The notes below the pieces were generated by a model. The model had not been told where the DNA came from. It saw only the letters and a program-made list of their open reading frames with translations, and ran no database searches. Positions 23,081-32,600 of a stretch of DNA of 64,000 nt are shown here, in pieces. The DNA comes from Candidatus Aenigmatarchaeota archaeon. Its GTDB lineage: Archaea; Aenigmatarchaeota; Aenigmatarchaeia; Aenigmatarchaeales; JACQIB01. The stretch is taken from NCBI GenBank assembly GCA_016198755.1, contig JACQIB010000001.1, forward strand, positions 129,178 to 193,177, in the 5' to 3' direction. Position 1 is the first letter of the stretch, and each line of letters opens with the position of its first letter. A program made the position numbers and the translations under genes.

Positions 23081-24796
23081 TTAGTGACTGAGTATTCTCC
23101 TTGCCAGCTCAGCTTCCGGTCTCTCAAGTTCTTCCAGAATATTCAAATCCTGCACAGAAACTTTAGTAGCCAGTTCATCCCCCTCTCTAATGTTTCTTCC
23201 AACAACTCCCCCTTCAATAGAAACAGCAACTCTCTTCCCTTTCTCAGCGGAATCCAAATGTTTTCCTTCATCCTGCAAATCCTTCACACTTCCTATCTCC
23301 TTATCCCCCTTTATCAGCCCTGCTCCTGATCTCAGCTCCCCCTCCAAAACTTCTACTCCAACAACAGCAGGATCACTCTGCCTGAAAACAAATCCTGGCA
23401 GAATTTTTATTAACGCAGGCAATGTTATATTGGAAAGCTTCTCTTCCATCTCTTTCTTTTTCTCTTCCCCTTTCCACAAATCATACTGCTCAAACAGCCT
23501 GTAAATAATATCACTGTTTATTATTTTCACTCCAGTTCTCTCAGCTTCAGCAGCAATATCCTTTGAAACAGGTACATTAAAGCAGAACACAACTCTTTTG
23601 TACCTATCCTGTACACTCTGCAAAGCAATCAAATCCTTTTTAGCTGGCCCGCCAACCTCAGCTTTCTGCATATCAATTCCCCTCTCCTGTAAAAGCTTTA
23701 CAAGTGCTTCTATTCCCCCGAGAGTATCAGCCCTTACTATAATTCCTTCCCTAGAAGTCTCAAACTCTATTTCCTGTACTTCAGCTTCCAGCTCCCGCTT
23801 AACTTCCTCAATTCCCTTTTCCTCCCTTACAGCCCTCAAAGAGCTCCCAGCAATAACATTCTCAAGCCCAGGAGCAGCAATTTTAACTGCAACAGCAGCA
23901 GAAACCTCCTCTAAATTTTCAAATTCCTTCTCAGTTCTTATCTCTTTTAATGGCTTTGGCTTTAGCAAAGCTCTGACTTTTGCCACAGTAATTTCTTTTC
24001 CCCCAACCACAATCCAGTCCCCCTTTCTCAAAATTCCATCATACAAAACCACATCTATTGTTGTCCCCAACCCTGGATAGTCCCTAACTTCCAAAACAGA
24101 ACCCTTCCCAACTTCCCCCGCAACCTCGAGATTTTGTTTCAAAAACTGCTGTGTAATCCCAACAAGCGCAGCTAACAATTCAGGTATTCCCTCTCCCGTT
24201 ATTCCAGAGCATGGAACAATAGCAACCTGCTTTTTAAAATCAGTAATTCTGTCTATCCTTTCAGAATCAAATCCTTTCTCAGAGAGCTGCCCAACAAGCT
24301 TGTAAACATTCCTGTCCAGCTCTTCCTTAACAAATTCAGGCTGTTTTTTCAGACTTTCAGTAAAAAAGTTTCCTTCATTCTGAATCCAGCCGTTTATTTT
24401 ATCCAGCTTTGTTGCAGCAACAATAAAGGGAGTTTTAAACTGTTTCAAAATTTCTATACTTTCTTTCGTTTGTTCCTGCACCCCTTGCAAAAGATCTATA
24501 ACAAGTATAGCCAAATCAGCAATAGCTCCCCCCCTCTTTCTCATCCCAATAAAAGCAGCATGTCCAGGAGTGTCTAACAGCAAAAGCCCTGGTATTTCAA
24601 CTTCTGTTTTTCCAAGCAAAGGTCCTGTAATCCTTTTTATTGTTTCCAGCGGTAGTTCAGAAGCACCTGCAGCCTGCGTTATTGCTCCAGCTTCTTTGGC
24701 TGCTATAGCAGTTCCCCTAAGCTTATCTGCTAAAGTGGTTTTCCCATGGTCCACATGCCCTACTATTACAACTATAGGTTGCCTTATCCTTGGCAT
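23081..24796 (-). CDS. infB: Translation initiation factor aIF5B (IF2-like GTPase)
   Basis: aIF5B promotes ribosomal subunit joining. The 571-residue protein begins almost directly with the G domain (MPRIRQPIVVIVGHVDHGKTTLADKL), with LLLDTPGHAAF near residue 75 and TKLDKI near 128, and no N-terminal extension, which is typical of archaea. Domain II is near residues 220-330, domain III has GGIEALVKLL near 360, and domain IV ends the protein. ATG 24796 is preferred to 24841 because the extra residues do not fit the family. Confidence 0.97.
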   Translation of the reverse strand: MPRIRQPIVVIVGHVDHGKTTLADKLRGTAIAAKEAGAITQAAGASELPLETIKRITGPLLGKTEVEIPGLLLLDTPGHAAFIGMRKRGGAIADLAILVIDLLQGVQEQTKESIEILKQFKTPFIVAATKLDKINGWIQNEGNFFTESLKKQPEFVKEELDRNVYKLVGQLSEKGFDSERIDRITDFKKQVAIVPCSGITGEGIPELLAALVGITQQFLKQNLEVAGEVGKGSVLEVRDYPGLGTTIDVVLYDGILRKGDWIVVGGKEITVAKVRALLKPKPLKEIRTEKEFENLEEVSAAVAVKIAAPGLENVIAGSSLRAVREEKGIEEVKRELEAEVQEIEFETSREGIIVRADTLGGIEALVKLLQERGIDMQKAEVGGPAKKDLIALQSVQDRYKRVVFCFNVPVSKDIAAEAERTGVKIINSDIIYRLFEQYDLWKGEEKKKEMEEKLSNITLPALIKILPGFVFRQSDPAVVGVEVLEGELRSGAGLIKGDKEIGSVKDLQDEGKHLDSAEKGKRVAVSIEGGVVGRNIREGDELATKVSVQDLNILEELERPEAELARRILSH

Positions 24797-24844
24797 TTTT
24801 CTCACGCACAGAAAGGCTTTGGGTTTACTGTTTATAAACAAGCA

Positions 24845-25315
24845 CTAGAGAGCCCGTATCCAGCTCTCTTCAGGCACAAATACATCTTCTCTATATACAA
24901 TTTTTGCAGTAAAGAGCTTGTTTTCCAGAACAAAGGGAAGAAACCATTTATCCCCGCCATTCAGGTTTAACTCCAACAACTTCCCATTATCAATCCATTC
25001 CAGTTCCCCTTCTTTGCTATTTTCAATTAGTTGCCCTTCAAACTTTTCAGCAGAGAAAACAAAAACAATCCAACTCTCCCCAGCTTTACTGACATTAAAA
25101 GGGAAGCTTATAACTCCAACCAGTTTCGGTTTAGTTATTTTTAATCCAGACTCCTCAAAAACCTCGCGCACAGCACACTCCTCCGGCGTTTCCCCTTCAT
25201 CTATCTTTCCTCCAAGTCCGTTCCACTTCCCCTTATGCATTCCACCTTCCTTCTTTACATTAACCATAAGGGTCTTTCCTTCGCTTTGCACATAACAGAG
25301 AGTTGCAACCTTCAT
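24845..25315 (-). CDS. Nudix hydrolase (MutT/MTH1-like)
   Basis: A 156-residue Nudix enzyme with the catalytic box GGKIDEGETPEECAVREVFEESGL at residues 35-58. The following VGVISFPF and later LEWIDNGKLLELNLNGGDKWFLPFVL resemble the oxidised-purine NTPases related to human MTH1, so 8-oxo-dGTP clean-up is plausible. It sits between L24e and aIF5B, the position where nucleoside diphosphate kinase occurs in many archaeal genomes, and is probably cotranscribed with them. Confidence 0.93.
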   Translation of the reverse strand: MKVATLCYVQSEGKTLMVNVKKEGGMHKGKWNGLGGKIDEGETPEECAVREVFEESGLKITKPKLVGVISFPFNVSKAGESWIVFVFSAEKFEGQLIENSKEGELEWIDNGKLLELNLNGGDKWFLPFVLENKLFTAKIVYREDVFVPEESWIRAL

Positions 25316-25345
25316 AGAAACAATTAACCTGAGGTAGAATAAATA

Positions 25346-25522
25346 TTATGCTTTCGTTTTCCCTTTAGAAGTAACCCACTTTACATGAGCAGGATCCCTT
25401 CCAAGATTAGAATTGTTCTCGCACTTGCTCTTGCAGAAATAGAAAATCTTCCCATCTCCGCGCACAAACATTTTTCCTGTTCCAACAGAAAGCTCATCCC
25501 TGCAGAAAGAACATTTTGCCAT
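25346..25522 (-). CDS. rpl24e: 50S ribosomal protein L24e (eL24)
   Basis: This 58-residue gene is too short for the ORF track; I read it directly. The product begins MAKCSFCRDELSVGTGKMFV and ends with a Lys-rich tail. It has the L24e zinc ribbon (CSFC ... FYFCKSKCE) and LGRDPAHVKW, a strong family match. The stop of S28e lies 2 bp upstream of its ATG, so it belongs to the L7Ae-S28e-L24e operon. Confidence 0.95.
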   Translation of the reverse strand: MAKCSFCRDELSVGTGKMFVRGDGKIFYFCKSKCENNSNLGRDPAHVKWVTSKGKTKA

Positions 25523-25523
25523 A

Positions 25524-25739
25524 TTAACGCATCTCCATTGTTCCAGCGCTTTCCATTTCAGTTTCTCTTAACATTAGCATATCTCCAACCCTTACAGGCC
25601 CAACCACATTCCTTACAAGAACCTTTCCAGCATCCCTGCCCCCAAGAACTTTACACCTAACTTGTGTAACTCCCTTTATTCCGGATCTTCCTAGAACCTG
25701 CACAACTTCTGCTGGCGTAGACTCCTGTGTGGCTGCCAT
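25524..25739 (-). CDS. rps28e: 30S ribosomal protein S28e (eS28)
   Basis: A 71-residue OB-fold protein that binds 16S rRNA near the mRNA exit. [37 protein letters not shown] and the closing [10 protein letters not shown] are family hallmarks. It lies 6 bp downstream of L7Ae and 2 bp upstream of L24e in the usual archaeal order. Confidence 0.97.
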   Translation of the reverse strand: MAATQESTPAEVVQVLGRSGIKGVTQVRCKVLGGRDAGKVLVRNVVGPVRVGDMLMLRETEMESAGTMEMR

Positions 25740-25745
25740 TTAATA

Positions 25746-26078
25746 TCACTTTGCAGATTTTGCTATATCCTCAACTTCTTTCCTTGCTTCTCCTGTTTCA
25801 AGAATTGCAACTGCTGCAGTTGGCACATTTATGCCTACAGCCCTGCCCAAATCCTGCTTGCTTGAAACCTGCACCAAAGGTATTTTCTTTTCAGAACAAA
25901 GCGGAGGCAAATGCATTACAACTTCTTTTGGGTTAACATCCTCTGCAATAACAATAAGCTTTGCAGCTCCTCTTTCCACTTGTTTTGTAGCTTCATTTGT
26001 TCCTATTCTTACTTTTCCAGTATTCTTGGCTATCTCCACAGCCTGTAAAATCCTGCTCTCCATTTGTTTGTCAGCCAT
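25746..26078 (-). CDS. rpl7ae: 50S ribosomal protein L7Ae
   Basis: L7Ae binds kink-turns in 23S rRNA and also serves in box C/D and H/ACA RNPs and archaeal RNase P. The 110-residue product has the core [28 protein letters not shown] near residue 23 and [23 protein letters not shown]. It heads the L7Ae-S28e-L24e string; the box H/ACA partner Nop10 is encoded at 33.1 kb. Confidence 0.97.
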   Translation of the reverse strand: MADKQMESRILQAVEIAKNTGKVRIGTNEATKQVERGAAKLIVIAEDVNPKEVVMHLPPLCSEKKIPLVQVSSKQDLGRAVGINVPTAAVAILETGEARKEVEDIAKSAK

Positions 26079-26154
26079 TCAAATCACCTCAACCTTTCAT
26101 AGGTTCATTTTTCAGAAACTCAGTCAGCAAAGTATTTAAAGCTACTATATGTCC

Positions 26155-27810
26155 TCACTTGTGGGCAAAATAAAACACTAACGGTTTTGTTGAATCAACC
26201 CTGCAGAATCCTATTCTCTCAAACTGCAGCGTTTCCCCAGCTTTAATCTTTCCCACAGCAGGCTCAGCCAGCCCATTCAAAACAGCCCCAGTATCCATTA
26301 CAAGCTTTGCTTTCACAGCCTTCTCAGGAACCCAGTGTATTTTAGGTATATCCTTTACAGGCTTTCCAGTATACTTTGCTTCCTTATCCAGAACAAAATT
26401 TGCAAAGTGCATTAGCCTCACTTCCTTCCCTCTGTTTGCAATAAAATCAATTTTGTCCACAAAAACCTTTTTACTCACGGGGATTTTTCTCATTTTCCTT
26501 TTTCCTGGATAAAGAGGAGCAGAAACTGTTCTGGTTGGTATTTTACTCAGGGTTATTTGGATAGGTTCTGCAACAAAAAAATACCTATTTGAGTTCTTGT
26601 CTATATGTTTCCTGTTTTCAGAGTTTATAATATTCCAGTCAAAAGTTGCAGATCCCGGCCTTAATCCAACTCTCTGAGCCAGATAAAAGAAAGTTTCTTT
26701 TACATATCCCCTCTTCTTCAAAGCTTTTATTGTAACCAATCTTGGATCATCCCAGCCGGAAACCTTCCCCTCTTCTATAAGCTTTCTAATTTCCCTCCCC
26801 TGTGTAATAGCCCCCTCAACACCAAATCTTCCATACTGCATAACAAACTGCTTATTGAAACCCAACAGTTCTTTTAGCTTGTTCTGCAGTTCAATTCTCA
26901 TTTCCCCGAATTCAGCACTTCTAAGAATATGCGTAATTCCACAAAGTTCATCCTCTACAACATTCTGGAAATCATAGAGAGGCCAGACCTTAAACTTTTT
27001 GCCAAGCTTGAAATGTGGTGTTAAACATACTCTGAATATTACAGGATCTCTTAATGTTTGATTATCTGCTTTCATATCCAGTTTAAGCCTGAGAACAGCA
27101 CCTTCCTCCCCAAACCCTCCTTTTAACATTTTTTTCCAAAGTTCCATGCTATAAGTTCTTACCCTGCACTCACACTCCTCTCCTTTATGTCTCATATCCT
27201 TAATTTTTTCCCTCGCGCATGTACAAACATAAGCATTCTCATTCTCTATTAGCTTTTCAGCAAAAGAATACATTTTCTCTAAATCATTGCTAGAGAAAAC
27301 AATTTTATCAGGTTTTATTTCCAAAAACCCCAAAATATCCTCCTTAAAAGCATCCACATATTCCTGATTTGATTTTTCCGGATTTGTATCTTCAAATCTA
27401 AGAATACATTTCCCTTTGTATTTCTTGGCATAAAGATAATTTATCAGAAAGCTGATAGCATGCCCTATATGCGTATATTTGCTGGGCTCCGGAGGTATTC
27501 TTGTAACAACCTTCCCCATTTTCGCCCCTTCCAATTCAGGCAATCCCTTCCTCTCCTTCTTTTCAACAGCAGCAGGCTCGCCAATTTTCTTCAGTTCTTT
27601 TCCCTGCTTTTCCAAGCCCCACTCATTTACATCCTTTACAATATCAGAAACCAATTTTCCAATACCAGCCATGTTTTCCTTCAGCTCAGGCTTGGCAGCA
27701 ATAATTTTCCCTATAACAGCCCCAGCATTAGCCTTTCCCCCATACTGCAGAGCATTAGCTAAAGCAAACTGCAGAATTAGCTTTTCCAGCCCTTTATCTA
27801 CTGATACCAT
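26155..27810 (-). CDS. gltX: Glutamyl-tRNA synthetase (archaeal type)
   Basis: A 551-residue class I synthetase. The first 100 residues are the helical/linker region found in archaeal GluRS; the catalytic domain starts with RIPPEPSKYTHIGHA (the HIGH motif) near residue 107, then ILRFEDTNPEKSNQEYVDAF. The C-terminal half is the beta-barrel anticodon domain of the GlnRS type seen in archaea. It may charge both tRNA-Glu and tRNA-Gln, in which case an amidotransferase would be needed, not visible here. It lies between S2 and L7Ae on the same strand. Confidence 0.96.
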   Translation of the reverse strand: MVSVDKGLEKLILQFALANALQYGGKANAGAVIGKIIAAKPELKENMAGIGKLVSDIVKDVNEWGLEKQGKELKKIGEPAAVEKKERKGLPELEGAKMGKVVTRIPPEPSKYTHIGHAISFLINYLYAKKYKGKCILRFEDTNPEKSNQEYVDAFKEDILGFLEIKPDKIVFSSNDLEKMYSFAEKLIENENAYVCTCAREKIKDMRHKGEECECRVRTYSMELWKKMLKGGFGEEGAVLRLKLDMKADNQTLRDPVIFRVCLTPHFKLGKKFKVWPLYDFQNVVEDELCGITHILRSAEFGEMRIELQNKLKELLGFNKQFVMQYGRFGVEGAITQGREIRKLIEEGKVSGWDDPRLVTIKALKKRGYVKETFFYLAQRVGLRPGSATFDWNIINSENRKHIDKNSNRYFFVAEPIQITLSKIPTRTVSAPLYPGKRKMRKIPVSKKVFVDKIDFIANRGKEVRLMHFANFVLDKEAKYTGKPVKDIPKIHWVPEKAVKAKLVMDTGAVLNGLAEPAVGKIKAGETLQFERIGFCRVDSTKPLVFYFAHK

Positions 27811-27844
27811 AAAGAACTATTCCTTCCCATGTTTAAAAATTAGA

Positions 27845-28501
27845 CTACTTCCTGCGTGGGCCGCCGCGTCCCCTGGATTTCTTTATTTTCTCCTTCTCCA
27901 TCCTTTCTAGCTTCTCTTCTTTGCTTTCCTCAGTCATTTCGAAATCCTCAGCTTTTGCAGTAAATTCCTCATCAGTCTTTATTGTTCCCCTTTCCTTCAG
28001 AATCTCTTTTGCAAGAGCCCAGTAAATCATTGCTAGACTCTTCCTTCCCTTGTTATTACAGGGTATAACAAAATCAATATAAGAAGTTTCATTAAAGGTA
28101 TCGCAGAGGGCAATTATAGGTATCCTCATTTTTACAGCCTCTTTTAGTGCCTGCTTGTCAACCATAGGGTCTGTAAGCAAAATAACATTCGGCTCATAAT
28201 AGTTTTTGAATGAAGGATTTGTGATTGTTCCTGGAAGAAACCTTCCTATAGAAGCTTTCCCGCCAATCATTTCTGCAAATTTTACAGCAGGCTTCTGCCC
28301 AGGTCCCTTTCTGGAAACAATAAGTATATTGTTTAGCCTGCTAAGGAACTTTGCAGCAGTATTTACTCTCTCTTCTATAAGGGAAACATTCAAAACAGCC
28401 AGTCCATCAGATCTTATCTTATAGATAAACCTTTCCATATCTTTTGCTCTTTGTTTCATCCCAATATGGACTCCTGCAGACAGGAAATTCTCATTAGCCA
28501 T
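27845..28501 (-). CDS. rps2: 30S ribosomal protein S2 (uS2)
   Basis: A 218-residue S2 protein with SAGVHIGMKQRAKDMERFIYKIRSDGL at the N-terminus, GRFLPGTITNP near residue 87, and VILLTDPMVDKQALKEAVKMRIPIIALCDTFN near 105. The C-terminal tail is charged and ends RGRGGPRRK. In many archaea it follows rpoN-rpoK-enolase; here gdhA has been inserted between the enolase-like gene and rps2. Confidence 0.97.
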   Translation of the reverse strand: MANENFLSAGVHIGMKQRAKDMERFIYKIRSDGLAVLNVSLIEERVNTAAKFLSRLNNILIVSRKGPGQKPAVKFAEMIGGKASIGRFLPGTITNPSFKNYYEPNVILLTDPMVDKQALKEAVKMRIPIIALCDTFNETSYIDFVIPCNNKGRKSLAMIYWALAKEILKERGTIKTDEEFTAKAEDFEMTEESKEEKLERMEKEKIKKSRGRGGPRRK

Positions 28502-28545
28502 GTCCCAGAGTTCTGTAACAGAAGTATTTAAATCCTACCGCAGAC

Positions 28546-29787
28546 TCAAACCCATCCTCTTAATTTCATTGCTTCTGCAACACGCTTAATTGCCACAGCA
28601 TAGGCTCCCATTCTCATATCCACAGAATGCTCGCGTGCAGCTTTCAGTGAGCTCTCAAAAGCTGTTGTTATAATCTTATCCAACTTTTCAAAAACCTCTT
28701 CCTTTGTCCAGTAATATCCATACAGGTTCTGCACCCATTCAAAGTAGGAAACTGTAACCCCTCCCGCATTGCACAAAAAGTCAGGTATAACAAAAACCTT
28801 ATTCCCGAACAAAATCTCATCAGCTTCCGGAGTTGTGGGTCCGTTAGCAGCCTCAGCAATTATTTTCGCCTTTATTTTTCCAGCATTCTCCCCTGTTATC
28901 TGATTTTCTAAAGCAGCAGGAACTAAAATATCCAGTTCCAGTTCAAGCAGTTCAGAATTGGAAATTTCCTTTGCACCAGCAAATCCCAGAACAGTTCCAT
29001 ATTGTTCCTTGTGCTTTGCCAAATCCTTTGCAGCCAGCCCATTCTCATTATAAATGCCCCCGCGCGAATCAGAAACAGCAACAATACTTGCCCCCATCTC
29101 TGAAAGCTTTGTAGCCACAAAAGAACCAGCATTTCCAAATCCCTGAACAGCAACTTTAGCTCCTCTAAGTTCAATCCCAAGAACTTTAACAGCCTCCCTT
29201 ATAGTATAGACAACTCCCTGTGCAGTAGCATCCTCCCTTCCAGCGCTTCCCCCCAAAGCCAAGGGCTTTCCAGTTATAACACCCGGAGCAGCCCCCCCAA
29301 CTATTTTCTCATACTCATCCAGCATCCATGCCATTATCTGCGGTGTAGTGTAAACATCAGGAGCTGGCACATCCTTATCCGGTCCAATAAACTGTGCAAT
29401 AGCTCTTATGTATCCCCTGCTTATTCTTTCCAATTCAGTTGAAGAAAGCTCTTTTGGGTTGCAGATAACACCCCCCTTCCCCCCTCCGTATGGTATGTTT
29501 GCAACAGCACACTTCCAAGTCATCCAAGCAGCCAGTGCTTTAACAGTATCCAGAGTCTCAGCAGGATGAAATCTTATCCCCCCTTTACAAGGTCCCCTAG
29601 CATTGTTATACTGCACTCTAAATCCATTGAAAATCCTTGTTTCCCCAGAATCCATTTTAACAGGAAAATGAACATCTATTATTCTCATTGGTTCCCGTAA
29701 AATAGAATGTACAGCAGGTTCCAGCCCAATAATTTTAGCAGCTTTTTCCAGCTGTTTCTGCGCATTCTCAAAAGGATTTTCTCCCAT
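28546..29787 (-). CDS. gdhA: Glutamate dehydrogenase
   Basis: A 413-residue hexameric-type Glu/Leu/Phe/Val dehydrogenase converting glutamate to 2-oxoglutarate and ammonia. [11 protein letters not shown] with the catalytic Lys is near residue 67, [11 protein letters not shown] near 97 and the Rossmann motif [13 protein letters not shown] near 215. ATG 29787 is preferred to the TTG at 29796; the promoter TTTTATATA lies about 30 nt upstream. It sits inside the RpoK-enolase-S2 string, which is not its usual place. Coenzyme choice (NAD or NADP) cannot be read with confidence. Confidence 0.96.
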   Translation of the reverse strand: MGENPFENAQKQLEKAAKIIGLEPAVHSILREPMRIIDVHFPVKMDSGETRIFNGFRVQYNNARGPCKGGIRFHPAETLDTVKALAAWMTWKCAVANIPYGGGKGGVICNPKELSSTELERISRGYIRAIAQFIGPDKDVPAPDVYTTPQIMAWMLDEYEKIVGGAAPGVITGKPLALGGSAGREDATAQGVVYTIREAVKVLGIELRGAKVAVQGFGNAGSFVATKLSEMGASIVAVSDSRGGIYNENGLAAKDLAKHKEQYGTVLGFAGAKEISNSELLELELDILVPAALENQITGENAGKIKAKIIAEAANGPTTPEADEILFGNKVFVIPDFLCNAGGVTVSYFEWVQNLYGYYWTKEEVFEKLDKIITTAFESSLKAAREHSVDMRMGAYAVAIKRVAEAMKLRGWV

Positions 29788-29821
29788 ATTGAACAATAGA
29801 ACTATCCAGTATATAAAAACT

Positions 29822-30643
29822 TCAGTATGGCAGCTCAGCCCACTTTACCTTTTCCCCAATCTCAAGTGCAATATCCAAAAGCCTGTTAAACTTTATAATC
29901 CCCTCCTTCTTTCCTAAAGATCCTTTAAACAATGCAGCTCCAACACCTACAGCAAAATCAGCTGAAAAACTATCCAGCGAATCAGCAGAATCAGCAACTA
30001 TAATACCCTTCCCAGATTCCTTTATTTTTATAACAGCTTCCAAAGCCTTTGTCACACTACTAAAATCAGATAACTGAATAACAGAACCCCTTTCCAGTAC
30101 AAAAGTTCCGAAAGCTTTTTTAGCTCCTTCCAGAAGATCTCCTTCCCCATCCACTCCAATAGAACAGTTGTTATCACTGGCTATCTGAGACAAAATCTCA
30201 AAAACCTTCAAATCATCCTTTGGATTTTTAGGTATTTCCATAAACCTTCTGTATGCTGTATTGCAGGTTTTCAAAGCCTCGTTCATACCGCCAGCGAATT
30301 TTGGAAAAACAAAAAATTCCTTTATACCATCTTTCTTTTCAAGCACAACAACAGCAGGCATAGGAAGATTATTTACAGTTCCCTGTGAAAAAAGCCTCCA
30401 AAGCTTTGTTCTAGCCTGTGCTTTTGCAAGGCATTGTGTCACTGCCAGGGAAACTTCTTTTGGGAGTGAAGAAACTTCCTGTTCAAATCCTTTAAAATCA
30501 GGCTCTTTTCCAACAATCCATTCCAAATTTTCAACAGCAGCTTCCCCTGAAACAGAGCTGGAAAATTCCCTGCCACCCGAAGTCAGGAAAACTTCTGTTC
30601 TCCCGTTTGCAGAGCGCATCCAGGCTTTTTCTATAATAGGCAT
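29822..30643 (-). CDS. Degenerate enolase-like protein (predicted pseudoenzyme)
   Basis: This 273-residue protein aligns by eye along enolase (normally about 420 residues). [21 protein letters not shown] matches the enolase N-domain, [18 protein letters not shown] matches LQEFMIxP, and [23 protein letters not shown] matches the C-terminal IADLxVGLxTGQIKTGxPxRSER region. The GASTG loop, the SIEDP and ADDL metal-ligand segments, the catalytic Lys (KVNQIG becomes LSDFSS) and the SHRSGE His are lost or deleted; one Asp (IGVD) and the late Lys remain. It cannot be a normal enolase. It occupies the conserved enolase position just downstream of rpoK. Confidence 0.8.
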   Translation of the reverse strand: MPIIEKAWMRSANGRTEVFLTSGGREFSSSVSGEAAVENLEWIVGKEPDFKGFEQEVSSLPKEVSLAVTQCLAKAQARTKLWRLFSQGTVNNLPMPAVVVLEKKDGIKEFFVFPKFAGGMNEALKTCNTAYRRFMEIPKNPKDDLKVFEILSQIASDNNCSIGVDGEGDLLEGAKKAFGTFVLERGSVIQLSDFSSVTKALEAVIKIKESGKGIIVADSADSLDSFSADFAVGVGAALFKGSLGKKEGIIKFNRLLDIALEIGEKVKWAELPY

Positions 30644-30669
30644 AAGAAAAATATGGAAAGATAAAACTC

Positions 30670-30861
30670 TTATAGCTGCATCCTTGGAGGCATTTTCTTT
30701 TTAACTGTCATAGGCAAAACCCCAGAATCCAGTTCCATTTCAGCAAGCCTTATAGGATCTTCTGTATTTCCCTTTACAAGCGGTGGAGCTCCGGCAGCTA
30801 TCTGAAGAGCCCTTGCCCCTATTAATCTAGTCCTCTCAAACCTTGTTAATATGTCGCTCAT
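30670..30861 (-). CDS. rpoK: DNA-directed RNA polymerase subunit K (Rpb6 homologue)
   Basis: A 63-residue RpoK. LTRFERTRLIGARALQIAAGAPPLV is the diagnostic core, followed by PIRLAEMELDSGVLPMTVKKKMP. The track begins 31 residues too early; ATG 30861 (MSDILTRF) is right by family length. It precedes the enolase-like gene by 26 bp, matching the archaeal rpoK-eno-rps2 arrangement. Confidence 0.96.
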   Translation of the reverse strand: MSDILTRFERTRLIGARALQIAAGAPPLVKGNTEDPIRLAEMELDSGVLPMTVKKKMPPRMQL

Positions 30862-30922
30862 GGATAAGATTAAGGGTAATGTGGAGTATTTAAAATTTTG
30901 CATTGTATAGATTCTGATAGAT

Positions 30923-31768
30923 ATGCAGATACCAGCCAGTTTCCTTTCAGACAAACCCCCGCTTTCTACTGTTACTTCTCTCAGCCACAGGACTAGGAGA
31001 GGTGTGGTTTTTCCAGATTTGTCATCCTTAGAGGCAGCTTTTTACGATATTGGTGGTTCACATGAGTGGAATAGGCCACAATATATGAGGGAAGATATAG
31101 CTACTATAAAAGCCACTGGCGGTCTGCATGAAAAGCATGGATATGAAGCTGCAGGAACATTATTTTTCGGGACAGAAATTGATGTAAAAATACTGGGTAC
31201 AGTTTATATGCTCTTTCTTTACAGGGAACCTCTTAGAATTAAAGGAGAAGACAGTAAATACAGACAACACCCAGGAACAATAACTGATATGAACGTTCAT
31301 ATAGCACGCCAATTTACACGGCCTCTCTGCACAGACCATTCTCTTGTTGGGAATATCACGCCAGTAGAAGATGGCTGGATTAATCTCGATATACCAGCTT
31401 TTCTAAACCCGGTTTTTCCCCAGAAACCAGCCATAGAGGTTTCCCCCGCACTTGTAAATAATCGTGGAAGAGCCCTAACAAATATACAACATGAAAACAG
31501 GGATATGTTCTTAGAAGTTAGCATAGAAACTGGAGGAAAAATCCAACCAAAACAATTGCCTCTTGGACTGCATAATGGGAGGCTTATCTGCGGCCCCCTC
31601 ACAGGATATAGAAGGATGGTTCTTTCTTTTTATCATAAGTCTCCAACAAACATCCCCCTACCTTCCGTAACACCAGATGAAGATAGTGTAATAAAACAAG
31701 AAACAGATTATTTATATGGGATTCTATCACACACAGCCCAGCCAGATCAAACCCCCGTCAGTCCCTAA
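30923..31768 (+). CDS. Hypothetical protein
   Basis: An unrecognised 281-residue soluble protein with mixed alpha/beta character and no signal peptide or membrane segment. Notable stretches are FYDIGGSHEWNRPQYMREDIATIKATGG and KYRQHPGTITDMNVHIARQFTRPLC, but I cannot connect them to a known family. A TATA-like GTATTTAAAA about 30 nt upstream of the ATG supports this start. It is divergent from rpoK and ends 12 bp from the convergent PAC2 gene. Confidence 0.65.
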   Translation: MQIPASFLSDKPPLSTVTSLSHRTRRGVVFPDLSSLEAAFYDIGGSHEWNRPQYMREDIATIKATGGLHEKHGYEAAGTLFFGTEIDVKILGTVYMLFLYREPLRIKGEDSKYRQHPGTITDMNVHIARQFTRPLCTDHSLVGNITPVEDGWINLDIPAFLNPVFPQKPAIEVSPALVNNRGRALTNIQHENRDMFLEVSIETGGKIQPKQLPLGLHNGRLICGPLTGYRRMVLSFYHKSPTNIPLPSVTPDEDSVIKQETDYLYGILSHTAQPDQTPVSP

Positions 31769-31780
31769 TTGCAACTAATC

Positions 31781-32554
31781 TTAACCAATATACTTCAGAT
31801 CTTCCTTTCCCTTTGTTTTCTGAAGCTGGTCCATTGCCTGCGATTGTATATCATGCAATTTTTTAATGAAATCATGCATTGCCTCTACCTTTGCTTTTAG
31901 TTTTACAAGGTCAAAATTAATTTTGTATATTTTTTGTATAACTCTTAATACAGCAGAAGCTGCTGTAGGATCTGTTATAATTGGGAAGCCTGAAGTTTCC
32001 CCTAATAGGCAGTATCCAGCCATCCCATACAAATCAGCCAACCCAGGTAAAAGACCTGAAGCACCAACAACAGTTGCAATTTGCCCTGAAACTTTCATTT
32101 CCACTCCACTTCCTTTAAATTCAGCTTCCTGCTCTTTACTGTTTAAAACAGCAAAAACCTTTGGTTTTTCACTCACATTCCCCGTGCTAAACCCGCCAAT
32201 TGTAATAACTTTCTTGCATCCCATACCTTTCAAAAGATCCAGTATTTTTCCCGCAACCTCATAATGACCTTTCGGGTCATAAGTCTGTACATCCCCTATA
32301 AGGAAAATATAGTCCTTGCCCTTCTGCCTTGTCCAGTAAAATTCGTTCCTTAAAGTGTGTATCCTGTTTTCATGCACAATAATAAAGGGGAAAAAATATG
32401 GTGAATAAAGCTCTGCAAATTTTTTAGCTTTTGTCTCATGCACAAGATATTCAACAGCTATCCTTCCAATATGCCCAATCCCAGGCAAACCAATAAAACA
32501 GGTTGGATTCTTCAGCTTTACCTTTTCCAGAACTTTTATCTGCGTCTCAATCAT
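31781..32554 (-). CDS. PAC2-family protein (proteasome assembly chaperone-like)
   Basis: A 257-residue member of the archaeal PAC2/COG2047 family, related to eukaryotic proteasome assembly chaperones. FIGLPGIGHIGRIAVEYLV at residues 20-38, VITIGGFSTGNVSEKPKVF near 132 and ASGLLPGLADLYGMAGYCLLGETSGF near 168 are family hallmarks. In archaea it is often found after nop10 in the L44e-S27e-aIF2a-Nop10 string, which fits its position here, apart from an intervening unknown gene. Confidence 0.9.
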   Translation of the reverse strand: MIETQIKVLEKVKLKNPTCFIGLPGIGHIGRIAVEYLVHETKAKKFAELYSPYFFPFIIVHENRIHTLRNEFYWTRQKGKDYIFLIGDVQTYDPKGHYEVAGKILDLLKGMGCKKVITIGGFSTGNVSEKPKVFAVLNSKEQEAEFKGSGVEMKVSGQIATVVGASGLLPGLADLYGMAGYCLLGETSGFPIITDPTAASAVLRVIQKIYKINFDLVKLKAKVEAMHDFIKKLHDIQSQAMDQLQKTKGKEDLKYIG

Positions 32555-32600
32555 ACAAGAACTTCTGTTCCGCGGAATTTAAAGCTTTCTTTCTATATAC

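Noticed and set aside
23598-24080. 160-residue plus-strand ORF
   Set aside because: Antisense of aIF5B; Ser/Pro/Phe-rich composition is the usual product of reading the opposite strand.
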